Source of the DNA: Cyclobacteriaceae bacterium
GTDB taxonomy: Bacteria > Bacteroidota > Bacteroidia > Cytophagales > Cyclobacteriaceae
Direction: 5' to 3'
DNA length: 64,000 nt
Assembly (NCBI GenBank): GCA_023151255.1
Contig: JAKLJG010000004.1
Coordinates: forward strand, 124,001-188,000
The translations under genes were made by a program, and so were the position numbers. Within the stretch, counting starts at the first letter, position 1; the number at the start of each line of letters is the position of its first letter. Below the pieces are notes generated by a model, which was not told the origin of the DNA, did no database searches, and saw only the letters and a program-made list of their open reading frames with translations. Of the stretch, positions 1 through 7,751 are shown in pieces.

Positions 1-1
1 A

Positions 2-664
2 GTTGAAGATGACCCGGGACTGGGGTTTGTAATTCAAGACAACCTTAAGCAAAGAGGTTATGATGTATGCCTGGGTCGCGATGGTGAAGAAGGATTAGAA
101 TATTTCCGCGGCCGAGAGTTTCAGCTATGTATTGTTGATATAATGATGCCAAAGAAAGATGGATTTACGCTTGCCCGGGAAATCCGGGTACTTAACCACG
201 AGGTACCTATCTTGTTTCTAACCGCGAAATCCATGCACGAGGACAAACTTGAGGGGTTCCGGACCGGGGCAGACGACTACATTACAAAACCTTTCAGTTT
301 GGAAGAGCTCTTCTTTCGCATTGAAGTGTTCATGAGGCGTAGAAAGCCTGTTTTACCATCAGAAAAGGTGATTCAACTAGGAGGCTACCAGTTTGATCCT
401 ACTAATTTCAAACTGGTAGGGTTAGGAAGCACCCTAACGTTAACATCACGTGAGGCTGCCATATTGCGATTGCTCTTTCAACATCGCGACCGGGTACTTA
501 AGCGCGATGAAATCCTGAAGGAAATCTGGGGCGATGATGACTACTTCATGGGCAGGAGTATGGACGTGTTCATATCCCGACTTCGTAAGCACCTTAAAGA
601 CGACCCCTCCGTGCAAATCATTAATTACCACGGTATAGGTTTCAAACTGCAATTGGCGACCTAG
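2..664 (+). CDS. OmpR-family response regulator, 5' end cut by window edge
   Basis: This is a two-component DNA-binding response regulator, with 220 residues visible. The reading frame is already open at base 2, so only a few N-terminal residues are missing. The receiver domain covers visible residues 1-113: the acidic pocket (VEDD), the phospho-acceptor Asp46 in CIVDIMMPKKDG, Thr74 in FLTAKS and Lys96 in ITKPF are all present. A winged-helix effector domain of the Trans_reg_C type fills residues 120-220, with the recognition-helix region MDVFISRLRKHLKDD and a terminal GIGFKL hairpin. A cognate histidine kinase is not visible and probably lies upstream of the window. An RprY-like regulator is possible, but the target genes cannot be read from the sequence. 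Confidence 0.95.
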   Translation, partial: VEDDPGLGFVIQDNLKQRGYDVCLGRDGEEGLEYFRGREFQLCIVDIMMPKKDGFTLAREIRVLNHEVPILFLTAKSMHEDKLEGFRTGADDYITKPFSLEELFFRIEVFMRRRKPVLPSEKVIQLGGYQFDPTNFKLVGLGSTLTLTSREAAILRLLFQHRDRVLKRDEILKEIWGDDDYFMGRSMDVFISRLRKHLKDDPSVQIINYHGIGFKLQLAT

Positions 665-690
665 CACTTTTTTTTGCAATACAGCACCAT

Positions 691-822
691 TCAGTCAGGA
701 AAGGACATCAAATTGGCTGTTCTCTCTACAAACTGTTGGATCAGCGAAAACGGAACCGCATGAAAATCGGCAACTACCAGAGTCGGCTCCTGATTGGTAC
801 GAACGACACGGTGGCATGACAT
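691..822 (-). CDS. Possible 43-residue small ORF in the gap after the response regulator
   Basis: A short ATG-to-TGA frame runs antisense in the 221-base gap between the response regulator and the DUF4254 gene. Its product begins MSCHRVVRTNQEP and has an amphipathic middle (VVADFHAVPFSLIQQFVER), with no Cys-rich, membrane or signal features. Codon composition looks gene-like, but no family is recognised. It may be a real small protein, a decayed gene end or chance. The rest of the gap holds only the promoter of the next gene. Confidence 0.2.
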   Translation of the reverse strand: MSCHRVVRTNQEPTLVVADFHAVPFSLIQQFVERTANLMSFPD

Positions 823-836
823 GGCTTTTAACCGTC

Positions 837-864
837 TTTCCGGTGGATAAAATAACTAAATTTG
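837..864 (+). promoter_or_regulatory. Bacteroidota-type promoter for the DUF4254/GT9 unit
   Basis: A perfect -7 element TAAATTTG (857-864) lies 21 bases before the ATG at 886, preceded at 16 bases by a weak -33 element (TTTC, 837-840). Counting from the -7 element, the predicted transcript start is about 868, giving a leader of about 18 bases. Confidence 0.45.
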
Positions 865-885
865 CATGCATTCTGAATTAATTCT

Positions 886-1491
886 ATGCTTAACGCCTCG
901 GCCTGTTACGCCATATTTCAACAAAGCATTGACGACTATCATAGGAATGATAATGTTGATGCCCCGATTGGTAATCCGTATAAAGACGACTCGTTTGAGT
1001 ACCTGCTTTACCTGAAAAACTGGATTGATACCGTGCAATGGCATCTGGAAGACATTATTCGGCTGCCGGATATAGACCCAAAAGTAGCTCTGCAAATTAA
1101 AAGGCGAATAGATAAGTCGAACCAGGACAGGACCGATACGGTTGAACGCCTGGATGACTACTTCATGGAAGCGTTTAAGCATGTTTCTTACAAACCAACC
1201 GCCAGGATTAACTCTGAAACACCGGCCTGGCTGTTGGATCGCATGAGCATCCTGCTGTTAAAGATTTACCATATGAAGGAGCAGACCGAACGCTCCGATG
1301 CCACAGCCGACCATATTGCCCGGTGCCAAGATAAGTTGAAGGTTTTGCTGGAACAGAAAATGGATATGCACCTGGCATTTGACCAACTGATAGAGGACAT
1401 CCGCAATGGCGACAGAAAAATGAAAGTATACCGCCAGATGAAAATGTACAACGATGCATCACTTAACCCGGTGCTGTACAGCAAAAAATGA
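886..1491 (+). CDS. DUF4254 domain protein
   Basis: This 201-residue, all-helical soluble protein matches the DUF4254 family of Bacteroidota. Recognisable stretches are the N-terminal NASACYAIFQQSIDDYH, the central WHLEDIIRLPDIDP and the charged KRRIDKSNQDRTDTVERLD helix. The biochemical role of the family is unknown. Its stop overlaps the start of the next gene (ATGA at 1488-1491), so it is translationally coupled to a family 9 glycosyltransferase, which suggests a role in assembly or modification of lipopolysaccharide core. A promoter sits just upstream. The function is inferred from the neighbour only. Confidence 0.85.
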   Translation: MLNASACYAIFQQSIDDYHRNDNVDAPIGNPYKDDSFEYLLYLKNWIDTVQWHLEDIIRLPDIDPKVALQIKRRIDKSNQDRTDTVERLDDYFMEAFKHVSYKPTARINSETPAWLLDRMSILLLKIYHMKEQTERSDATADHIARCQDKLKVLLEQKMDMHLAFDQLIEDIRNGDRKMKVYRQMKMYNDASLNPVLYSKK

Positions 1492-2549
1492 CCAAAATCC
1501 TGATACTCCGTTTTTCGGCCATGGGCGATGTGCTGTTGCTCGTGCCGGTGCTTCGCTCACTGGTGGCCGCACATGCTGACGTGGAGGTTGTTGTTGCCAC
1601 GCGACCACGTTTTGCCGCATTCTTTACAGGCATTGAGCGGGTAAAGGTTTTCGAAGCGGATGTGGACACGCGCTTCACCGGATTCTTTGGCGTGCGCAAA
1701 CTTTTCTTCGCCCTGCTGGTAAAAGAAGACTTTGACCTGGTTGTGGATATGCACGACCATCTTCGTACCCTAATCCTGCGCAACTTGTTTGTGCTGTTTG
1801 GTAAAAAGGTAATCGTGTTTAATAAAGGCCGTAAAGAAAAAAAGGCCTTTACCCGCAGAGAAAATAAGGTAACTACACCGCTGCCCCATACCATTCAGCG
1901 GTATAAGCAGGCATTTGAAAAAGCAGGCTATTCGTTTCCAATTCTGCCGGGGCCCTATTTGGTTGCCAACGATACAGCCAAAAACCACCTTCAAAAGTGG
2001 CTTGATAAAAACGCTCCCCTGAAAAAAACAGCGTGGCTCGGCCTTGCCCCCTTTGCCTTGCATAAATCAAAAATATGGCCCTTAGCCAACTACCCTGCGC
2101 TTATCCAGGAACTCATCCGGAAAATTAATCCGACCATCTTTTTATTCGGTGGCGGTGATCAGGAAATAAAGTACTTCCACGATTTGCAGGAACTCTTTCC
2201 AAAGAATTGCCTAATCGTTGCTGGTCAACTCAAAATGCAGCAGGAGATTGCTTTGCTTCAGCAACTGGATCTGATGGTCTGCACCGATTCATCCAACATG
2301 CACTTAGCCGCGTTGGCTGGCACACCGGTACTTTCCATCTGGGGAGGAACACATCCGGATGTCGGGTTCGGGCCGTTTGGCAAAGGGGACGAAAGCATTG
2401 TGCAGCTTGACCAAAAGGAACTACCCTGCCGGCCCTGCTCAGTTTACGGAAAAGAAAAATGCCACCGTGGTGATTTTGCCTGCTTAACAGGAATTACGGT
2501 TGAAGCCGTGGCTAACCGGGTTGTGGAACGGCTCACTACACCGGCATGA
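1488..2549 (+). CDS. Glycosyltransferase family 9 (ADP-heptose:LPS heptosyltransferase-like)
   Basis: This 353-residue GT-B fold enzyme is predicted to transfer heptose, or a related sugar, from a nucleotide donor to the LPS inner core on the cytoplasmic face of the inner membrane. The N-terminal signature is KILILRFSAMGDVLLLVPV (residues 3-21), with a basic residue and Gly-Asp loop typical of WaaC/WaaF. The C-terminal donor-binding half has LFGGGDQE and DSSNMHLAALAGTPVLSIWG, followed by the GFGPFGKGD loop. A Cys-rich tail (CRPCSVYGKEKCHRGDFAC) is common in Bacteroidota members. The start overlaps the DUF4254 stop, and the last 14 bases overlap the convergent DUF3307 gene. The precise donor and acceptor are not determined. 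Confidence 0.92.
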   Translation: MTKILILRFSAMGDVLLLVPVLRSLVAAHADVEVVVATRPRFAAFFTGIERVKVFEADVDTRFTGFFGVRKLFFALLVKEDFDLVVDMHDHLRTLILRNLFVLFGKKVIVFNKGRKEKKAFTRRENKVTTPLPHTIQRYKQAFEKAGYSFPILPGPYLVANDTAKNHLQKWLDKNAPLKKTAWLGLAPFALHKSKIWPLANYPALIQELIRKINPTIFLFGGGDQEIKYFHDLQELFPKNCLIVAGQLKMQQEIALLQQLDLMVCTDSSNMHLAALAGTPVLSIWGGTHPDVGFGPFGKGDESIVQLDQKELPCRPCSVYGKEKCHRGDFACLTGITVEAVANRVVERLTTPA

Positions 2550-2883
2550 AATACCCAAGTGAAATAACCAGTGTAGCTGTATGGATAAACTGATCCAGTC
2601 CGATGATGAGAAAAAATATTCTGCGGTTGTCTTTATACGCTGTGGTCAGTCGGCTGGTGAAGAAATCGGTAAAGCCATGCAATAAACCATTGATACCCGC
2701 ATAATACAGCGCATCCTGCCAACCCAGCAGGCCAAAACAAAAGGCAGCAAGAACTACCGTATAAGTTATTACATGGAGCACGAGCCATTTTATGCTGCTG
2801 CTTTTACGCAACGCCATAGTTTCCGTCTGAAAGAGGAAGTCAGCCACCCAGTGCCCAAACAACAGCGTAACTACGGGATTCAT
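2536..2883 (-). CDS. DUF3307 family membrane protein
   Basis: This 115-residue integral membrane protein has about four hydrophobic segments and the family signature HWVADFLFQTE near the N-terminus, plus a helix with HGFTDFFTSR. The function of DUF3307 is unknown. It is the last gene of a minus-strand run that starts with the AlaDH/PNT-like gene at 5277 and lies only 3 bases behind the cupin gene. Its 3' end overlaps the end of the convergent glycosyltransferase by 14 bases, leaving no room for a terminator between them. Confidence 0.85.
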   Translation of the reverse strand: MNPVVTLLFGHWVADFLFQTETMALRKSSSIKWLVLHVITYTVVLAAFCFGLLGWQDALYYAGINGLLHGFTDFFTSRLTTAYKDNRRIFFLIIGLDQFIHTATLVISLGYFMPV

Positions 2884-2886
2884 TGA

Positions 2887-3429
2887 TCAAAACTTTACAT
2901 ACTTCTCAATCAATTGCTTATCCATCCCGGTAGCTCTTGCCCTTTTAGCCTGCCAGCGCAAAATGAACTCAAAAATGCTGCGCCAGCCGGGCAGGTTGCT
3001 TTCGCTGATCTCAAACAACCAGGCTAGCGCCAGCGGATTTTTAGGAATGCCGTTACTGCGCACTTCGCCATCACGCGCGAGGCCATATCCTATCTGTAGC
3101 GATTGTTCGAAGCCGCGACTTGCGGGAGTTAGCTCAACCTGAAACTTACAAGGCTTATCCGAACTATTAAAAAACCGGTGATTAACGCCCGGATGAGCCG
3201 TGGCCGATTGACCGGCCTGTAGTGTATGCACTGTTTTTCCTACCTGCACCTTTAGTTCGCCCTCCAAACAATCAAACTTCTCTGCAAAGGTTTTATGGTA
3301 ATGAATACCCACACCTCCTTTAGCGGCCAGTTCAACTTCAACCAACGTTCGGGCGCCATGGGTCTCAGCGGCAGTTGCCAAAAAGGTTACATAATCTTTT
3401 TGAACAGGATTGTAAATTTTTCTATCCAT
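2887..3429 (-). CDS. Cupin-domain protein
   Basis: This 180-residue protein has a single cupin barrel at residues 25-105. The first cupin motif is visible as GVGIHYHKTFAEKF, giving candidate metal ligands His43, His45 and Glu50, and the second as the AHPGVNHRFFN stretch with His84. A C-terminal helical region (110-180) ends in a basic tail (AKRARATGMDKQLIEKYVKF) and is not part of the barrel. The metal and substrate are unknown. The gene is third in a four-gene run, 18 bases after the SDR-like gene. Confidence 0.85.
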   Translation of the reverse strand: MDRKIYNPVQKDYVTFLATAAETHGARTLVEVELAAKGGVGIHYHKTFAEKFDCLEGELKVQVGKTVHTLQAGQSATAHPGVNHRFFNSSDKPCKFQVELTPASRGFEQSLQIGYGLARDGEVRSNGIPKNPLALAWLFEISESNLPGWRSIFEFILRWQAKRARATGMDKQLIEKYVKF

Positions 3430-3447
3430 AGTATGTGTATTGTTTAA

Positions 3448-4050
3448 TCAGGATAACACATCAATCACCTTTCCGGTATCAAAGCCTTCCACACTTTTAA
3501 CATACCCTTGCACAATCTTCCACATGGGTACCGGCACATGACCCGGGAAGAAGGAAGCCAGTTGAGCAGCCGATGCTTCGGCCAGGCCGGGAGCTACCGC
3601 ATTAATGCGCACTCCTCTTTTTAATTCAATAGAGGCTCCCAGCACAAAACCATGAATGGCATTATTCACCATGCTTAACACCGCTCCGTCACGTACCGGG
3701 TCCCGGTATAAAATTCCGGTTGTCAGTGTAAATGAACCTCCATCACTGATTTTGTTTTTACCCAACATCACCAGGTTAATCTGGCCCATCATTTTGCTTT
3801 TTATACCGGTGTAGAAATCTTTTTCCTTCATGGCATGAAACGGCCCAAAATAGGCTGTGCCTGCCGTGCACACTACCGCATCGAACCGGCCGACAAACCT
3901 GTACATGGCGCGAATAGAAGATGCCAAGGTAATGTTTACTTTAAGCGGCCCGCGGGTGGCACTGGCCCGGATAACTTCATGCCGTTTTTCAAGTTCCGCA
4001 GCCACATGCGACCCAATAGTACCGGTTGAGCCAACAATAATAATTCGCAT
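3448..4050 (-). CDS. Short-chain dehydrogenase-like protein lacking the usual Tyr-Lys pair
   Basis: This 200-residue Rossmann protein begins with a nucleotide-binding loop (IIIVGSTGTIGSHV) and keeps the AAPG-type loop after strand 6 (GVRINAVAPGLAEA). At the place where classical SDRs have YxxxK, this protein reads LSMVNNAIHGFV, so both catalytic Tyr and Lys appear to be replaced. That is a feature of a known subgroup of short (about 200 residue) SDRs of unclear activity. It lies 15 bases after the AlaDH/PNT-like gene and 18 before the cupin gene, which suggests co-transcription. The substrate is unknown. Confidence 0.85.
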   Translation of the reverse strand: MRIIIVGSTGTIGSHVAAELEKRHEVIRASATRGPLKVNITLASSIRAMYRFVGRFDAVVCTAGTAYFGPFHAMKEKDFYTGIKSKMMGQINLVMLGKNKISDGGSFTLTTGILYRDPVRDGAVLSMVNNAIHGFVLGASIELKRGVRINAVAPGLAEASAAQLASFFPGHVPVPMWKIVQGYVKSVEGFDTGKVIDVLS

Positions 4051-4065
4051 AGCATTTAGTGAATA

Positions 4066-5277
4066 CTATCCGTTAACATAATCCTGAAGATACTGGAATA
4101 CCGGGGTTAATTTTCCGTTTTCTGTTATGGTGGCACGTGCAATTATTCCCTCCACATCTTCCACCAGCAGCGGCTGCAAAATTTTATCCAGCAGGTCGCG
4201 CCCAAATTCTTCCGAAGCGTTTCGCGGCAACTCGCACGGCAGGTTATCAACAGCCATAACGGTAACATGGTGCTCGCTGCTAAGCGGTGGTCTCTCCTTT
4301 CCGGTTTTAGGATCGTAATCATACAGGGGCTCATCAATGGTGCTGGCCCGAAGGGTAGAGGGTATGGATCCTTCAATATCGCAGGTGATGTCGGCTATTA
4401 CTTTTATCTTAAAATCGGGTGAGAGCATTTCCTGACGGGTAAACAATACGGGTGCCTTCGGATTCCAATAAGCTCCGGCCAGCAACACATCGGCCACTTT
4501 GGTGAATTGCAGAAAGATGGAACTGTACTTTTCAGGCTCTCGATGAAATTCTTCGCGATTAAAATGCCCACCCGCTTTACGAACATGGTAATCGGCACTG
4601 CTAAGCTGCACATACACCGGTTCATCAAAGGTTTTGCTTAGAAAATCAGCCGGACTTACTTTACGTATGCCGGCTGAGTCGAGCGTTTCCATAGCGCCTT
4701 TGCCAACACGGCCTGCACCGGTAAGAACAATTTTAATGGGTGGCAGTTTCATTTTGCGCAACTCCAGTTTCAGATCATTTACATCAAAACAATCGTGCGC
4801 ACGTTTTAAATCAAATTTTTTGTAACGCTTGCCGTAGGTCCATAAGCCATTATAGGCGCCTACCAATCCGGCAAAACGGCCAAAAGCTACCAGCCGGTTG
4901 CCAAGTTTGTCTTTCAGTGCTTCGTAATCAATCAGGCGGATGTTCTTCTTTAGTATCTCTTGTAAAAGTTTTCGGTTATGCGGCTGCTTTTTGATGGTGT
5001 GCGAAAAAAATAAATACGTTTTATCAGGGATGAGCCAATCAACTGGCACTTCTTTTATACCCATCAGGATATCGCAATCGGCAATACTTTCAGCAACTTC
5101 CACATCCAACGCTCGATACTCCCGGTCCTGAAAACAGCGGATAGGACTCTCTTGCACCACAACTTTTACATGCGGAAACCGCTGTTCAATTTCTTCAGCC
5201 TGAAAGGGTGTAAACGGCACGCGTTTATCAGGCGGGGTTTTGCCTTCGCGGATTAGTGCTACTCTGATCGACTTCAT
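4066..5277 (-). CDS. AlaDH/PNT-superfamily dehydrogenase (saccharopine-dehydrogenase-like)
   Basis: This 403-residue protein has the N-terminal alanine dehydrogenase/transhydrogenase domain (IREGKTPPDKRVPFTP at residues 9-24, with the family's conserved basic residues) and a central Rossmann domain (IKIVLTGAGRVGKGAMETL). The arrangement resembles NAD-dependent saccharopine dehydrogenase (lysine-forming) and alanine dehydrogenase. The substrate is probably an amino acid or an oxo-acid/amine conjugate in the cytosol, but the sequence does not decide which. It is first in a four-gene minus-strand run (dehydrogenase, SDR-like, cupin, DUF3307). A near-consensus -7 element (TACCTTTA, opposite 5293-5300) precedes the start. 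Confidence 0.85.
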   Translation of the reverse strand: MKSIRVALIREGKTPPDKRVPFTPFQAEEIEQRFPHVKVVVQESPIRCFQDREYRALDVEVAESIADCDILMGIKEVPVDWLIPDKTYLFFSHTIKKQPHNRKLLQEILKKNIRLIDYEALKDKLGNRLVAFGRFAGLVGAYNGLWTYGKRYKKFDLKRAHDCFDVNDLKLELRKMKLPPIKIVLTGAGRVGKGAMETLDSAGIRKVSPADFLSKTFDEPVYVQLSSADYHVRKAGGHFNREEFHREPEKYSSIFLQFTKVADVLLAGAYWNPKAPVLFTRQEMLSPDFKIKVIADITCDIEGSIPSTLRASTIDEPLYDYDPKTGKERPPLSSEHHVTVMAVDNLPCELPRNASEEFGRDLLDKILQPLLVEDVEGIIARATITENGKLTPVFQYLQDYVNG

Positions 5278-5326
5278 ACGTAATTTTCGCTTTAAAGGTA
5301 ATGAAGCTTTGCGTTACCTTCGCAGG

Positions 5327-5902
5327 ATGGATCATATTTACCTGGCTTTTGTATGGGGCGCTTATTTTTTCCTGCACAGTTACCTGGCCTCCAACCGGGC
5401 GAAAGAATTTGTTAAGAAAACATGGCCGCAACGAGCCTCATTGTACCGCCTGATGTATGTTGCCATGTCCACCATCGGGCTGGCAGGCATCGGTTGGCTG
5501 CTCCGCAGTATTCCGAACCGGTTTTATTTTTCACCTTCGCCCGTCCTGCAGGTTTCTGGTATTATATTATTGGTGGCGGGGGCCGTAGTTATCACGCTTT
5601 CATTTCGGCAGTACAGTTTCACCGGCTTTATCGGTTTGCGAAATGATGCGTCCGACACGTTGCAAACCAAGGGGTTGCTGAAGTACGTTCGTCACCCAAT
5701 CTATGCAGGCACGATCCTTATGGTTTTAGGATATGGCGCTTTGTCGCCAACATCACCAGTACTGGTTTCTGCACTGTGCATATTTATTTACCTGCCCATC
5801 GGCATGCATCTGGAGGAGAGGAAACTGATTGCATTATATGGCAATGCCTATCGTGATTATTGTAATCGCGTACCAGCAGTGTTTCCGAAACTTAATTTCT
5901 GA
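5327..5902 (+). CDS. Isoprenylcysteine-carboxyl-methyltransferase-like membrane protein
   Basis: This is a multi-pass membrane methyltransferase of the ICMT/PEMT/NnrU-like group, about 191 residues. Four to five hydrophobic segments are visible, and the diagnostic SAM-binding segment is KYVRHPIYAGTILMVLGYG followed by the C-terminal ERKLIALYGNAYRDYCNRVPAVFP. The start is placed at the internal ATG 5327, because an upstream ATG at 5240 would add 29 charged residues read antisense through the neighbouring dehydrogenase start. The physiological substrate (a lipid, or a small thiol or amine) is not known. It is transcribed divergently from the AlaDH/PNT-like gene. Confidence 0.88.
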   Translation: MDHIYLAFVWGAYFFLHSYLASNRAKEFVKKTWPQRASLYRLMYVAMSTIGLAGIGWLLRSIPNRFYFSPSPVLQVSGIILLVAGAVVITLSFRQYSFTGFIGLRNDASDTLQTKGLLKYVRHPIYAGTILMVLGYGALSPTSPVLVSALCIFIYLPIGMHLEERKLIALYGNAYRDYCNRVPAVFPKLNF

Positions 5903-5912
5903 AGTTCCTGTT

Positions 5913-6140
5913 TCAGGGTTTTTTGTTCTTCTTGCCCTTCTTCAATTCTTCGTAATCATCGCGTTCGGCAAGCTTCTTATCTTCAACATTTTTATCCAGA
6001 AAAGCATTGAGTTTTTCGATGTCCATATTGGATTTCAGTTCGCCAAACTGATCGATAGACACCTCAAAACCCTGCAAATCTTTATGTACCCGTGGCTTTT
6101 TAGCGGGTACCTTTTTGGAAGGCGTGACTTTCTTACTCAT
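5913..6140 (-). CDS. Small Lys-rich conserved protein coupled to gltX
   Basis: This 75-residue hydrophilic protein has highly basic ends (KKVTPSKKVPAKKPRVHK at the N-terminus, KKGKKNKKP at the C-terminus) around an acidic central helix (FGELKSNMDIEKLNAFLDK). Its ATG overlaps the gltX stop (6137-6140), so translation is probably coupled to glutamyl-tRNA synthetase. It resembles short unnamed Bacteroidota proteins in composition. A nucleic-acid- or ribosome-associated role is conceivable from the charge pattern but is inference only. Confidence 0.75.
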   Translation of the reverse strand: MSKKVTPSKKVPAKKPRVHKDLQGFEVSIDQFGELKSNMDIEKLNAFLDKNVEDKKLAERDDYEELKKGKKNKKP

Positions 6141-7678
6141 GATGCCGTTGCTTTTATCTGAAAATTTGAAAGCGCAAATCCCAGTCGGTTCAGGGTTTCT
6201 TCCCGGCCAATGATTTCAATAGTCATCATCAGGTCAGGCCCTGACGAACTACCCGTAATGGCCACCCGCAAAATTTGCATAACCTGTCCCGCTTTAATAC
6301 CCAACCCGGCCGCTACGTTTTCAATTGTTACCTTTAGGGTTTCCACATCAAACCGGGCCGTGCCCTGCAGGGCTGCAACCAATGCCTGAAAAAATTTTGC
6401 TGCATCCGTGTTCCATTTTTTAGAAATCACGGCTGAGTCAAACGCAGTAGGTGCCTGAAAGAAATAACGCCCTTGTTGAAAAAAATCTTTTGGAAAAGAA
6501 ACCCGTTCACGCATAACTTCAACAATCTTTGCAGCTTTTTCAGGCGAACAGGCAATGCCTTCTTTTGTCAGTTGTTCATTAAGATACTTAACCAACACTT
6601 CAACCGGTTTTAACCGGATGTACTGTTCATTAAACCAGGTTGCCTTTTGAATATCGAACCGCGCACCCGCCTTGCCGATGCGTTCAATAGAAAACGTTTT
6701 AATCAACTCTTCCATCGAAAAAATTTCCTGTTCGGTGCCGGGATTCCAGCCGAGGAAAGCAAGAAAATTAATCAGCGCTTCAGGCAGGTAACCTGCTTCG
6801 CGGAAGCCAACGGATTTTTCTCCGGTATTCGGATCCGTCCAGTTAAGCGGGAAGATTGGGAAGCCCATCCGGTCGGCATCGCGTTTACTGAGCTTTCCGT
6901 TCCCATCGGGTTTTAACAGCAAGGGCAAGTGAGCAAACTGCGGCATATCGGCCTCCCAACCGAAACTTTTATACAACAACACATGCAGCGGTGCCGAAGG
7001 CAGCCACTCTTCACCGCGTATTACATGCGAAATCTTCATCAGGTAATCATCAACCACATTGGCCAGGTGGTACGTGGGCATGCCGTCTGACTTCATCAGC
7101 ACCTTGTCGTCCAGTTCACTCATCTGCACCACCACTTCACCGCGAATTAAATCGTGTAAGCGGATTTCACCCGACTCAGGCACTTTCAGCCGAATTACAT
7201 ACGGAGCACCCGACTGAATTAGGTTTTCAGTTTCAGCCGCAGGCAGCGTCAGCGAGTTACGCATGGTCATCCGCGTAAAGCTGCTGTACTGCTGGTGGTC
7301 AACCCCGGCTTTCTTCAACCGCTCGCGCATGGCTTCTAACTCGGCTTCTGTATCGAAAGCATAGTAGGCGTGCCCGCTGCTGATTAATTGGTCAGCGTAT
7401 TTCCGATAGAATTGTTTTCGCTCCGATTGACGGTAAGGCGCATGGGGGCCGCCAACACCCACCCCTTCGTCAATACCAATACCTGCCCACTTCAGCGACT
7501 CAATAATATATTCTTCAGCGCCCGGCACGTAGCGGTTCTGGTCGGTATCTTCTATCCGCAAAATCATGGTGCCCCCCTGCTGTCGCGCAAACAGGTAGTT
7601 GTACAAAGCCGTTCGTACCCCGCCAATGTGTAAAGCACCCGTAGGACTAGGCGCAAATCGTACCCGTATCTCCTTCAT
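6137..7678 (-). CDS. gltX: Glutamyl-tRNA synthetase
   Basis: This class I aminoacyl-tRNA synthetase charges tRNA-Glu with glutamate in the cytosol. The 513-residue length fits bacterial GltX. The HIGH motif is visible as FAPSPTGALHIGGVRTALYN (residues 8-27) and the KMSKS loop as GKLSKRDADR. The C-terminal third is the helical anticodon-binding domain. The gene is divergent from glnS, so both Glu and Gln tRNA synthetases are made from one 73-base intergenic region. A perfect -7 element lies only four bases before the ATG (see promoter). The downstream 75-residue gene overlaps the stop. Confidence 0.98.
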   Translation of the reverse strand: MKEIRVRFAPSPTGALHIGGVRTALYNYLFARQQGGTMILRIEDTDQNRYVPGAEEYIIESLKWAGIGIDEGVGVGGPHAPYRQSERKQFYRKYADQLISSGHAYYAFDTEAELEAMRERLKKAGVDHQQYSSFTRMTMRNSLTLPAAETENLIQSGAPYVIRLKVPESGEIRLHDLIRGEVVVQMSELDDKVLMKSDGMPTYHLANVVDDYLMKISHVIRGEEWLPSAPLHVLLYKSFGWEADMPQFAHLPLLLKPDGNGKLSKRDADRMGFPIFPLNWTDPNTGEKSVGFREAGYLPEALINFLAFLGWNPGTEQEIFSMEELIKTFSIERIGKAGARFDIQKATWFNEQYIRLKPVEVLVKYLNEQLTKEGIACSPEKAAKIVEVMRERVSFPKDFFQQGRYFFQAPTAFDSAVISKKWNTDAAKFFQALVAALQGTARFDVETLKVTIENVAAGLGIKAGQVMQILRVAITGSSSGPDLMMTIEIIGREETLNRLGFALSNFQIKATAS

Positions 7679-7682
7679 GCCC

Positions 7683-7690
7683 CAAAGTTA
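7683..7690 (-). promoter_or_regulatory. gltX -7 promoter element, predicted leaderless
   Basis: Reading the minus strand, TAACTTTG is followed by GGGC and the gltX ATG. With the usual Bacteroidota geometry (-7 element centred 7 bases before +1), transcription would start at or one base before the start codon. The -33 element is not clear, with only a T-rich stretch about 23 bases upstream. Confidence 0.45.
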
Positions 7691-7704
7691 ACCGATACAT
7701 TAGA

Positions 7705-7732
7705 TTTGTATGTAAAATCCGGCTTACCTTTG
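7705..7732 (+). promoter_or_regulatory. glnS promoter (TTTG-N16-TACCTTTG)
   Basis: A -33 element TTTG (7705-7708) and a perfect -7 element TACCTTTG (7725-7732) are separated by 16 bases. The predicted start is near 7736, giving a 16-base leader before the glnS ATG. It overlaps the region controlling divergent gltX. Confidence 0.6.
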
Positions 7733-7751
7733 CCCCCTTTAAACACGTTGT

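Noticed and set aside
5829-6161. A 110-codon plus-strand frame over the small Lys-rich gene
   Set aside because: The minus-strand gene is coupled to gltX and has a protein-like composition; the plus frame starts inside the methyltransferase gene.
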